Made by a program: the position numbers and the translations under genes. Positions 6,858-14,648 of a DNA stretch of 37,897 nt are shown piece by piece. A model generated the notes under the pieces. The model worked only from the letters and a program-made list of their open reading frames with translations. It ran no database searches and was not told where the DNA came from. This DNA is from Bacillota bacterium (GTDB lineage: Bacteria; Bacillota; Sulfobacillia; RBS10-35; JAJYVN01): positions 1 to 37,897 of the forward strand of contig JAJZXK010000027.1 of NCBI GenBank assembly GCA_021806565.1, written 5' to 3'. Every line of letters starts with the position of its first letter. Within the stretch, counting starts at the first letter, position 1.

Positions 6858-7574
6858 ATGGCGCGCAGTCGCAGCATCCTGATCCAGGCGGTGGTCCTGT
6901 TGGTGGTCCTGGGTGCCGCCGCGCTCGGTGCCTATTACTGGTACCAGGCGCAGAACTACGTCACGACCTCGGACGCGCAGGTCAGCGCGCCGATGGCGGC
7001 GGTCGGCGCTCCGACCGCGGGAATCCTCGTCGCGTGGACGGCGCATGTGGGCCAGAGCGTCAAGGCGGGCCAGGTCCTGGGCCGCATCCGTGTCGCATTG
7101 GCCGCGGCTGCCGCCGCGCCGTCACCCTCCTCCAATACCTCCAATACCTCCAAGACCGCCGCGGCGGCGCCGGCCGCGACGACGGTCCCGATCCGCGCGC
7201 CCCTTGCGGGCGTGGTGGTCAACGACACGGCGGTGCCGGGGGGCGTGGTGGCGCCGGGGGTGCCGCTCGGCTACGTGGCGGCGCTGAAGCGGATGGGCGT
7301 CACCGCCTACGTCAAGGAGACGGCCATCCGCCACGTCGCCAACGGGCAGACCGTGCGGGTGCACATCGACGCCCTGCCTGGTACAACGCTCCGCGGCCGG
7401 GTGCGGCGGCTCGGACTGGCGACGGCCGGAACGTTCTCCCTGCTGCCGACGACGTCGCAGGGCGGCACCTTCACGCCGGTGACCCAGCGGATCCCGGTGC
7501 ACATCACCCTGCAGGGGGTGCCGGCCGCGCTGGTCCCGGGAGAGAGCGCCACGGTCCGCATCCACACCCGCTGA
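6858..7574 (+). CDS. emrA: EmrA/HlyD-type membrane fusion protein of a drug-efflux system
   Basis: Predicted 238 aa. One N-terminal membrane helix (about 7-27) is followed by YYWYQAQNYVTTSDAQVSAPMAAVGAPTAGILVAW, the EmrA-type start (yv.TDnAyv) and first lipoyl half, with VGQSVKAGQVLGRI. The long alpha-hairpin of Gram-negative EmrA is absent. A short Ala/Pro/Ser/Thr linker, SNTSNTSKT, takes its place before the second lipoyl half IRAPLAGVVVNDTAVPGG and a beta-barrel. It pairs with the EmrB pump 46 bases downstream. No Shine-Dalgarno precedes the ATG: the upstream bases belong to the tnpB element's left end, so insertion may have removed the native leader. Confidence 0.85.
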   Translation: MARSRSILIQAVVLLVVLGAAALGAYYWYQAQNYVTTSDAQVSAPMAAVGAPTAGILVAWTAHVGQSVKAGQVLGRIRVALAAAAAAPSPSSNTSNTSKTAAAAPAATTVPIRAPLAGVVVNDTAVPGGVVAPGVPLGYVAALKRMGVTAYVKETAIRHVANGQTVRVHIDALPGTTLRGRVRRLGLATAGTFSLLPTTSQGGTFTPVTQRIPVHITLQGVPAALVPGESATVRIHTR

Positions 7575-7620
7575 GCGGGGATGGTCCCGAACACGGAGGA
7601 TTCGGTGTTGGAAGGGGGCG

Positions 7621-9171
7621 ATGGCGGTGGCGGAAGCGGTCGGCGACTCGGCGGCGGGCAGGTCCTGGGGTGTGGTGCTGCTGGCCCTGATCGTCGGCGC
7701 CTTCATGGCCCTTTTGGATTCCAGCATCGTTAACGTCGCCATCCCGACGATGGAACGGGCCTTCGGGGTGTCGATCACGCAGGTCGAGTGGGTCGTGACC
7801 ATCTACCTGCTCGCCCTGGGCGTCGTCGTGCCGGCCTCGGGCTGGCTGGGAGACCGGCTGGGGTTCAAGCGGCTCTACCTGCTGTCGCTGCTGGTTTTCA
7901 CCATCGGCTCGGGGCTGTGCGCCCTCTCCTGGAGCCTGCCGGTGCTGATCGCGGCCCGGGTGTTGCAGGCGCTGGGCGGCGGCATGATCATGCCGACCAC
8001 CATGGCGATGGTCTATCGGATCATTCCGCGCCAGCACCTGGGGGTGGCCACGGGCTTTTTCGGCACGGCGATCCTTCTGGCCCCCGCCGTCGGGCCCACG
8101 CTGGGCGGATACTTGGTGGAGTATGTGAACTGGCGCTGGATCTTCACGGTGAACCTGCCGGTGGGGGTCCTGGGCATGATGCTCGCCGCCTCCGTCCTGC
8201 CGGAGTTCGCCGTCACGGACCCAGGCCCGTTCGACCTGTGGGGGTTTGTGGCCTCGGCGGTCGCCCTGTTCGCGCTACTGCTGGCCCTCTCCCAGGGGCA
8301 GGCCTGGGGCTGGCAGTCGCCTTTGATCAACGGCCTGTGGTATGTGAGCGGCGTGGCCTTCCTGGCCTTCCTCTGGATCGAGTTGACGGTCTCCCGCCCG
8401 CTACTCGATCTGGGCGTGTTCCGCTACGGATCGTTCACCGCCAGCATGTTCTACGTGGTGGGCCTGAACATCGCGCTGTTCGCCGGCGCGTTTTTCATCC
8501 CGATCTTCCTGCAGATGGTGCGCGGCATGGGGGCGCTGCAGACCGGCCTCATCCTGATGCCGGGCGCCCTGGCCAGCGGGGTGATGATGCCGGTGGCAGG
8601 CAAGCTGTATGACCGGGTGGGCCCGCTGCCCCCGGTGCTGGCGGGCACGGTCGTGTTGGTCTGGGGCAACGCGCTGATGCGCCACCTCGGCCTGACCACC
8701 GGATCGGAGACGATCGTGGCCTGGATGGTGGTGCGCGGCCTCGGGATGGGCCTGGCGATGATGCCGGCGACCACGGCCGGTATGTCCGCGATCCCCCAGC
8801 ATCTGGTCGGGCGGGCGTCGGCGGTCAACAACATCATCATGCGGGTGGCCGGTTCGTTCGGGATTGCCGTGCTCACCGTGCTGCTCAACCGCGGCATCGC
8901 CACCCAGACGGCGGCCATCGCGATCGGTCTGCGGCCGCAGACCCCGGCGGGGGCAGCGCTGCACCAGCTGATGGCGGGGGCCGGTCCCGCCGCCGCCGCC
9001 ATGCTTGGCAGATTGGGCGGCATGGTCGGGGCGGTGGCCTTCACGCGCAGCGTCGACAACCTCTTTGTCCTCCTGAGCCTGATCGCGGCGGCCAGCCTCC
9101 CGCCGGCCTTGCTGCTGCGCAAGGTGCATCAGGACGGCGCGGCGGCCGCCCATACGCCGGTCGGCGAATAG
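7621..9171 (+). CDS. emrB: EmrB/QacA-family (DHA2) MFS drug transporter, 14 helices
   Basis: Predicted 516 aa, the usual size. Characteristic stretches are FMALLDSSIVNVAIPTM (family motif D1), GWLGDRLGFKRLYLLS (MFS motif A) and LLAPAVGPTLGGYL (antiporter motif C). Hydrophobic segments continue to the C-terminus with a short hydrophilic tail, consistent with 14 membrane helices. Such proteins export hydrophobic compounds against protons and work with an EmrA partner, here encoded directly upstream. Start choice: ATG 7621 lies very close to AAGGGGG (7611-7617), while GTG 7627 has better spacing. The substrate cannot be told from sequence. Confidence 0.92.
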   Translation: MAVAEAVGDSAAGRSWGVVLLALIVGAFMALLDSSIVNVAIPTMERAFGVSITQVEWVVTIYLLALGVVVPASGWLGDRLGFKRLYLLSLLVFTIGSGLCALSWSLPVLIAARVLQALGGGMIMPTTMAMVYRIIPRQHLGVATGFFGTAILLAPAVGPTLGGYLVEYVNWRWIFTVNLPVGVLGMMLAASVLPEFAVTDPGPFDLWGFVASAVALFALLLALSQGQAWGWQSPLINGLWYVSGVAFLAFLWIELTVSRPLLDLGVFRYGSFTASMFYVVGLNIALFAGAFFIPIFLQMVRGMGALQTGLILMPGALASGVMMPVAGKLYDRVGPLPPVLAGTVVLVWGNALMRHLGLTTGSETIVAWMVVRGLGMGLAMMPATTAGMSAIPQHLVGRASAVNNIIMRVAGSFGIAVLTVLLNRGIATQTAAIAIGLRPQTPAGAALHQLMAGAGPAAAAMLGRLGGMVGAVAFTRSVDNLFVLLSLIAAASLPPALLLRKVHQDGAAAAHTPVGE

Positions 9172-9189
9172 CGGCGGGGGGGTGGCCCA

Positions 9190-9735
9190 GTGGGTGTCGT
9201 CGGTCTGGTCCTGACCGTGGTGTTCGGCGGGATGACGCTGGCCATCCTCGCCGACCGCCTCGGGGCGGCGCGCGGCGCGCCCGCCGCCGTACCCGAACCG
9301 CCGGTCTCTCTGGCACAGGCGCCGGCCTCGGTCCCGGACCCGGCGGGTGCCGGCGGGCAGTTGCGGCGCTTCCCGGAGTTGGCGCGGCACGCCCAGGGGT
9401 GGGCGCTGATCACGGAGGGGACCACGGTGGTGGCCACGGACACTCCGGCGACGGCGCTCCTTTTGGCCCGGGCCTGCACCGCCCTGACCGACGCGGCCGA
9501 CGGCGCCTCGGCACAGGCGGCCTGGCGGAGCATGCGGCTTCAGGGCGACGCGGGGCTGCTCTTGGCCGAGGCCGGCCGCGGCCAGACGCGCCTGGCCGTC
9601 CTGGCGCGGCCCGGAGCGTCGGAAGCGGAGGTGCGCGCCGCGATGGGGATCGCTCTGAAGCGGGTGGCGGGGCACCAGGACGGAGCGGGACCGGATGCCG
9701 TCCCCGCAGGCGAGGACCCCCGGCTCGACCCGTGA
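9190..9735 (+). CDS. Membrane-anchored small protein of unknown function
   Basis: Predicted 181 aa from GTG 9190, preceded by a G-rich Shine-Dalgarno (9175-9183) and only 18 bases after emrB, so probably the third gene of that operon. Residues 1-20 form one membrane helix. A Pro/Ala-rich linker follows, then a soluble domain of about 110 residues: FPELARHAQGWALITEGTTVV...LLLARACTALTDAA...LLAEAGRGQTRLAVLARP. The pattern of short strands and one long helix recalls Roadblock/LC7-type domains, but I see no decisive motif. No function is assigned. Confidence 0.6.
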   Translation: MGVVGLVLTVVFGGMTLAILADRLGAARGAPAAVPEPPVSLAQAPASVPDPAGAGGQLRRFPELARHAQGWALITEGTTVVATDTPATALLLARACTALTDAADGASAQAAWRSMRLQGDAGLLLAEAGRGQTRLAVLARPGASEAEVRAAMGIALKRVAGHQDGAGPDAVPAGEDPRLDP

Positions 9736-9769
9736 GCGGCGGGCCCGGGCGGCGCTGGCCCGGCGCGGC

Positions 9770-11281
9770 TCACGCCGGGCGGTAAAGGTGGTAGCGGCCG
9801 ATGCGGCCGGCCGGCCGGTAGTGCGTCGCCATCGCCGCCAGCAGGTTGCGCGGCCAGCGGTCGGTCGCCCATTTGGCCGGATCCCGCAGGGGGAAGTAGA
9901 GGACGACCAGTGTGAAACCGCCCGACCGGACGCGCCGTACCAGCGTCGCGTCGTTCCAGCGTCCGGCTTGGTAGAGCCGCGTCATCTCAAACGGCTGGAA
10001 GACGATGCGGTGGCCCGCCAGGACCAGATCGCCCATGTTCTCGCTGAGGATGGGGCCGGGGGTCCGCCGCAGCAACGCGACCAGCCGCCGTTGGGCCGGG
10101 TCGCGCCCGTCGGCCGGGACGCGCCAGCCCAGGCGGTTGTAGCCGGGAGTGCCGAGGTCGCGGTAGGCGGTGATCGAGCGCAGCGCCACGGCCCCCGCTC
10201 CGTGGCCGTCGGCAAGCGGTCCGAGGCCGACCGCGTACGCGACCAGTACCGCGGCGGCCACCCCGGGGCGCCGCGCGGACAGGGGCACCAGGGCCGCCAA
10301 CAGGGCACAGGCCGCGATCGTCGGGAAGAAGTAGTTGACGGACGAGCCGACCTTTCCCACCGTCCAGGATATGGTCCAGGCGGAAACGGCCAGGCCGCGC
10401 AGCAACCGTCCGTCGGGCAGATCGCGCGTCAGATGCCAACCCCATGCCGCCCCGGCCAGGAGCGGCAGCCCGCCGTCGACGAACGCCCAGCCAAGCCAGG
10501 AGCCGATGGCGGTGCCGGGCGCCCAGCGGTTGAAGTTCGCCACGACGATCTGCTGCAGGAAGTGGCCAGCGGTCGCCAGCTGCAGCAACGCGACCGCCAG
10601 CGCCAGCGTCCCGGCCCAGCGCAGGACCAGTCGGATGGCAACGTCGCGCCGCCCCGGCCACAGGTACCAGACGGCGGCGACCAGACCCTCGACGGCCGAC
10701 TGGCGGGTCAGAGCCGCAAGCAGAAACCATGGCCAGGCGCGGTCCGCCCGCTCCGGGCGGCGGGCGACCGCGTAGATCCCGGCCATGGTCCAGGCCAGCG
10801 CCAGCGCGTCCACGCGTCCGAGGGCACCCCACAGCCAGACATCCGGCTGGCAGAGCAGGAGCCCCGCGGCCAGGGCGGGCGCGGCGACCGCGGGCCAACC
10901 GCGCCTGCCCGCGCGCCGCAGCACCGTGCGTATGGTCGCGGCGGCCAGGGCCGCCGCCGCCAGGGTGGCCACGCCTGAGAGGGCGCGGCCCGGGCCGAAG
11001 CCGTCAGAAGCTGCCAGCCGCTGCAGCGCCGCCACCAGCAACGGGTAGACCGGCGGGTAATTGGCCACGGTGTAGGGGGCGGTCGCGTCAGAGCGGTAGG
11101 GGTTCAGACCGTGGGCCAGCAGCCGCGCCTGCGACAGCAGGGGCCCCTCGCCGTAGTCGGTCTGGTAGGGGAAGCGCACCATGGCGGCCGTATGGACGGC
11201 GAACAGCCCCCCATACACCGCCAGGGCCGCGACGGCGACCGCCAGCGCCACTGTCCGCGCGCGCGGCGGCGCCAGGTTCAC
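9770..11281 (-). CDS. Polytopic membrane protein, GT-C-type glycosyltransferase-like
   Basis: Predicted 503 aa from the GTG at 11281, which overlaps the stop of the upstream deacetylase gene as GTGA, implying translational coupling. There are about 10-12 hydrophobic helices. The first external loop holds FPYQTDYGEGPLLSQARLLAHGLNPY (D42, E45), the acidic loop motif of ArnT/PMT-type GT-C enzymes that use polyprenyl-phosphate sugars. The C-terminal 120 residues form a soluble domain ending in HYRPAGRIGRYHLYRPA. GT-C enzymes transfer sugars to lipid or protein outside the membrane. Pairing with a polysaccharide deacetylase suggests a role in a cell-surface glycan. Donor and acceptor are unknown. 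Confidence 0.7.
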   Translation of the reverse strand: MNLAPPRARTVALAVAVAALAVYGGLFAVHTAAMVRFPYQTDYGEGPLLSQARLLAHGLNPYRSDATAPYTVANYPPVYPLLVAALQRLAASDGFGPGRALSGVATLAAAALAAATIRTVLRRAGRRGWPAVAAPALAAGLLLCQPDVWLWGALGRVDALALAWTMAGIYAVARRPERADRAWPWFLLAALTRQSAVEGLVAAVWYLWPGRRDVAIRLVLRWAGTLALAVALLQLATAGHFLQQIVVANFNRWAPGTAIGSWLGWAFVDGGLPLLAGAAWGWHLTRDLPDGRLLRGLAVSAWTISWTVGKVGSSVNYFFPTIAACALLAALVPLSARRPGVAAAVLVAYAVGLGPLADGHGAGAVALRSITAYRDLGTPGYNRLGWRVPADGRDPAQRRLVALLRRTPGPILSENMGDLVLAGHRIVFQPFEMTRLYQAGRWNDATLVRRVRSGGFTLVVLYFPLRDPAKWATDRWPRNLLAAMATHYRPAGRIGRYHLYRPA

Positions 11282-12198
11282 GCCCGCACCGCCGGTGGAA
11301 ACGCCGCCGGTGGTGGTGCGGGTGGGTGGTGGGCATACCAGTTCAGGGCCGACAGCAGCCGTGCGGGGCTTTCGTTGGCGTCTACCCGCACGCGGTCGAG
11401 GGTCCACCAGCCGTCGATCCGGGGGGCGGCGGCGCCGGGCCAGGTGGTGGTGGCCCCCAGGAAGCCGGCGTGGCGTACGGCGGCCAGTACCGTAGCGTTG
11501 TAACGGCCGCCGGGGTAGCAGAAAAAGCGGACCTGGATGCCGAAGTCGCGCTGCAGGGTGCGGCGCGCGCCACCGACCTCCCGGACCAGGGCCGCGGGGG
11601 TGAGTGTGGTCAGGTCGGGGTGGGTGACGGTGTGGTCCGCCACCTCCCAGCCCGCGGCCAGCAATCCCCGTACCTGTGCCCGACTCAACCCCCCGGATAC
11701 ACCGATGCGCCCGACCTGCAGGTTGAGCAGACCGGGCCAGCCCAAGCGGCGCAGCACCGGCAGGGCCGCGGTGTATTGGCTTTGGTAGCCGTCGTCAAAG
11801 GAGATCACGATGGGACGCGCCGGAGCGGGCGCCCGGCCGGTCCAGACGGCGTAGGCTTGGCGCAGCGTGATCGCATGGTAGCCCGCCCGCTGCAGGGCGG
11901 CCATCTGATCCGCGAACAGGGCGGGTGTCACGAACAGCCGCCACCAGGGGTAGTGGGGCGGCGGAGCGGCGATCACGTGGTACATCAGGATCGGAATCGG
12001 CGGCGCTACGGCCGCCGCCTTGGCCCGCCGGGCGGCCGCGGTGTCCTTGGGTGCGCTCGGCGGGGCGGCGCCCGAGGCGGAGGCGCCTGCGGACCGCCGC
12101 TTCGGAGCCGCCGGATGGTGGGCCGGGCGGCGGCAGCCGGCCAGGACCGGTAGCAGGGCCGTCGCAAGAACCGCGAGTATCCACCGGCGGTCAGGCAT
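11278..12198 (-). CDS. Lipoprotein polysaccharide deacetylase (NodB-homology, CE4)
   Basis: Predicted 306 aa. The signal peptide ends in the lipobox LLPVLAGC, with C22 as the lipidated residue, followed by an Ala/Pro/Ser linker to about residue 68. The catalytic domain has MYHVI (72-76), the metal and base motif VISFDDGYQS (D135, D136), the zinc-binding HTVTH (H189, H193) and the RFFCYPGGRYN groove motif (224-234). These enzymes remove N-acetyl groups from peptidoglycan or exopolysaccharide such as poly-N-acetylglucosamine. The LMYHVI plus DHTVTH arrangement resembles the PgaB/IcaB branch. It overlaps the downstream GT-C-like gene by four bases. It is divergent from a second membrane glycosyltransferase-like gene across 90 bases in which I see no clear promoter. 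Confidence 0.88.
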   Translation of the reverse strand: MPDRRWILAVLATALLPVLAGCRRPAHHPAAPKRRSAGASASGAAPPSAPKDTAAARRAKAAAVAPPIPILMYHVIAAPPPHYPWWRLFVTPALFADQMAALQRAGYHAITLRQAYAVWTGRAPAPARPIVISFDDGYQSQYTAALPVLRRLGWPGLLNLQVGRIGVSGGLSRAQVRGLLAAGWEVADHTVTHPDLTTLTPAALVREVGGARRTLQRDFGIQVRFFCYPGGRYNATVLAAVRHAGFLGATTTWPGAAAPRIDGWWTLDRVRVDANESPARLLSALNWYAHHPPAPPPAAFPPAVRA

Positions 12199-12288
12199 GC
12201 CCGTCGATTCGCCGTCTCTGCTTTCGCCCCTGGTGGCAGGCGCTGGTGGCCTGGGAGCGAACCAGCCGATTCAGGCGGGGGTGGGCGG

Positions 12289-13524
12289 GTGCAGGGCGTC
12301 GAAGCACCGCAGGGGGATGCGGGGCTTTCCCGGCCGGTGGCGCTGTGGCGGCGGTACGGGGTCCAGGGTCTGCTGGTCGCCGCCACGCTCTGGTTTTACG
12401 TGCACAGCGTCTGGCCGCGCGCCCTGCACCCGGGCTTCGACCACAACGCCTGGGAGGCCTGGGCCCTGCTGCACGGCCACGTCTTCACCCCCCCGCCGCC
12501 GGCCAGGCTCGACATGATGTACTACCACGGCCACTGGGCGAGCTTCTTCCCGCCGCTGCCCGCGTTCCTCCTCATCCCGTTGGTCTGGCTCCTGCACGGT
12601 CCGGGGCACACTCCGGTGCGTCTGGTCTGCGCGCTGGTGGGCGCGGCCTGTCCGCTACTCGTCTATCAGATGACGCGGCGCGCCGGGCTGCGTGCGGGGG
12701 TGGGGTTGTGGCTGACCGCCCTGTTCGGATTCGGCACCGTGTTTTGGTATGCCGCGACCTGGGGCACCCCCTGGTACTTCGTCCAGGTACTGGCCGTGTT
12801 CTTCTACCTGCTGTGCCTGCGGGAGAGTTTCGGCCCCAACCGTCCGGCCCTGGTGGGGGCGTGGTTCGGCGCGGCGCTGCTGTGCCGCAACCCGATCGCC
12901 TTGGGCGTGCCCTTCCTGCTGTGGCGGGAGCGGTCCTGGAACTGGAATCGCCTGCTGGCCCTCGCCGCCCCGATCGCCGCGGCCGTCGCCGTGCAACTGT
13001 GGTGGAACGCGGCGCGCACCGGAAACCCTCTGGACACCGGCTACGCGCACATCCTGATGAACCCTTACTTCCGGGCCTCGTTCCAGGAGGGCATGTTCAG
13101 CATCCGCCACCTTCCCTATCAGTTGTATAGTATGTTTGTCGCGGGCCCCGGCTTTCACAGCCTTCCAAACTTCAACGGCGTCTGGCCGTATCTGGCCCTC
13201 GCGTCGACGGGTCAGAGTCTGACGCTGACGACGCCGGCCTTCATCTACACCCTGGAGGCGGACCTGCGCCGGCGGGGCGTGTGGCTTGCGTGGGTCAGCG
13301 TCCTGCTGACGGCGCTGCCGCAGCTGTTTTATTACGCCAACGGCACCGGCCAGTTCGGCAACCGCTTCAGCCTCGACTATACGCCGCTGCTGCTGGCGCT
13401 CTTGATCTTCGGGATCGGGGAGCGCTTCCGCTGGCAGCACGCGTTGCTGATCCTGGTCAGCATCGGGCTGTGTGGTTACGGGGCCGTGTACGCCGGGGGG
13501 ATTCATGTGCTGCCCTTTCATTAG
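12289..13524 (+). CDS. Polytopic membrane protein, GT-C-type glycosyltransferase-like
   Basis: Predicted 411 aa from GTG 12289 behind a GGCGGGGGTGGGCG sequence. Residues 23-43 form the first helix; the following loop HPGFDHNAWEAWALLHGHVF (D51) and YYHGHWASFFPPLPAFLL resemble the first-loop acidic motif of GT-C enzymes. About nine more hydrophobic segments follow, and an RFSLDYTPLLLALLIFGIG motif near the C-terminus is common in DUF2029/PMT-like proteins. It probably acts on surface glycan with the divergent deacetylase pair. Substrate and activity are unproven. Confidence 0.65.
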   Translation: MQGVEAPQGDAGLSRPVALWRRYGVQGLLVAATLWFYVHSVWPRALHPGFDHNAWEAWALLHGHVFTPPPPARLDMMYYHGHWASFFPPLPAFLLIPLVWLLHGPGHTPVRLVCALVGAACPLLVYQMTRRAGLRAGVGLWLTALFGFGTVFWYAATWGTPWYFVQVLAVFFYLLCLRESFGPNRPALVGAWFGAALLCRNPIALGVPFLLWRERSWNWNRLLALAAPIAAAVAVQLWWNAARTGNPLDTGYAHILMNPYFRASFQEGMFSIRHLPYQLYSMFVAGPGFHSLPNFNGVWPYLALASTGQSLTLTTPAFIYTLEADLRRRGVWLAWVSVLLTALPQLFYYANGTGQFGNRFSLDYTPLLLALLIFGIGERFRWQHALLILVSIGLCGYGAVYAGGIHVLPFH

Positions 13525-13700
13525 CGGGTGCGGCGCAAGGGCGCGGTGGGCGCGTGCGGCATGTGGGCGTGGCGGGTGGGGGGCCCACCGGTCCGGGCCG
13601 CGGGGGACGACGGCTTCGATGGGTGCAGCCCTGGGGGGTGGCGGGTATCGCGGGCGAAGCGGGACGCAGCGCAGCGCAGCCGCGGCCGGTGGAGCAGGCC

Positions 13701-14648
13701 GTGCTGGATCGCGGCTATGTGCGCCTGGAGGATTCGATGGGGACCGATCTCACGCCGGTGAACGACGCCCGCGTCTCATACGCAAAGCGGGCCGAAGCCT
13801 TCGCCCCGCGCGACGAGCGGCTGCTGGACTTCCTGGCGCGCAACGAGCACACCGGTCCGTTCCGCGGCGGTATGGTCAAGCTCGAGATCAAGGCGCCGCT
13901 GATGGTCGCGCGCGAGATGTTCAAGTACCGGATCGGCTCGTCCCACACCGTCGACACCGTCACCTACCTCGGGGTCGAGATCCCCGAGGCGCTCTTGTGG
14001 ACTGGCCAGGGGGACGACGGCGGCCACGGCTTTCCGGCCGACGCCATGCAGGGGCGCAACGAGGTCAGTCGCCGCTACGTGACGCTGGAACCCGAGTATT
14101 ACACCCCGGGGTTCTGGCGCGGCCGGCCCGAAAGAGGCAAACAGGGGTCGGGCATGCGCGTCCCGACGGCGCTGCAGCGCAAGTGGGCCGCGCGCTGGGC
14201 ACAGCGCCAGGAAGAATCTCTGAGCGATTTCCAGGAGGCGCTCGCCGACGGCGTCGCGGCCGAACAGGCGCGGCTCTTCCTCCACGCCTACGGTCTGTAC
14301 ACCACCTGGCGCTGGACGGCGAGCATCCAGGGTGTCTGCTGGCTGCTGCACCAGCGCGACGACGGCCGCGAGGTCGGGGTGGACGACGGGCCAGCGGCCA
14401 ACCCGCACGGCGAGGCGGCGCAGTGGGAGATCCGCCAGTACGCGCGGGCGATCCGCTCGCTGGTGGCGCCGCTCTTTCCGCGCAGTCTTCCTCGCCTCCT
14501 CGCCTACTACAACGCTGCGACCACCGACCTGCACCTGCCCCCCGGGATGACCGTCGCCGAACTGGCCGCCGCGCTGGGCGCGGCCGGGTTCGAGCTCGCG
14601 GTCCCCGAGGGCCGCGGCGATCAGGCGCTGGGGGAGATCCTTCGCTGA
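13701..14648 (+). CDS. thyX: Flavin-dependent thymidylate synthase with insertions in both dUMP-binding motifs
   Basis: Predicted 315 aa, longer than the usual 220-250. ThyX makes dTMP from dUMP with FAD and methylene-tetrahydrofolate. The opening [48 protein letters not shown] and [13 protein letters not shown] match known ThyX closely. The signature RHRxxSxNExSxRY, however, is split: KYRIGS ends at residue 80 and NEVSRRY resumes at 120, with about 37 residues between, and RHR has become KYR. A second insertion of about 15 residues separates LHQRDDG from AAQWEI, where the family has the compact LRxDxxAQWEI. GTG 13701 follows GGTGGAG with good spacing; GTG 13689 is possible. The last 28 bases overlap the convergent MFS gene. 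No thyA is visible. Confidence 0.85.
   Translation: MLDRGYVRLEDSMGTDLTPVNDARVSYAKRAEAFAPRDERLLDFLARNEHTGPFRGGMVKLEIKAPLMVAREMFKYRIGSSHTVDTVTYLGVEIPEALLWTGQGDDGGHGFPADAMQGRNEVSRRYVTLEPEYYTPGFWRGRPERGKQGSGMRVPTALQRKWAARWAQRQEESLSDFQEALADGVAAEQARLFLHAYGLYTTWRWTASIQGVCWLLHQRDDGREVGVDDGPAANPHGEAAQWEIRQYARAIRSLVAPLFPRSLPRLLAYYNAATTDLHLPPGMTVAELAAALGAAGFELAVPEGRGDQALGEILR

Noticed and set aside
6792-7046. N-terminal extension of the minus-strand TnpB
   Set aside because: This stretch is antisense to the start of emrA and lacks TnpB features. GTG 6791 gives the family length and numbering.
7128-7158. Short tandem repeat TCCAATACC in emrA as a regulatory or CRISPR-like repeat
   Set aside because: It only encodes the Ser/Asn/Thr linker between the lipoyl halves; two to three copies inside a coding region explain it.
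13525-13700. Small open frames between the GT-C-like gene and thyX
   Set aside because: No ribosome site, no protein-like composition and they run into thyX in other frames.
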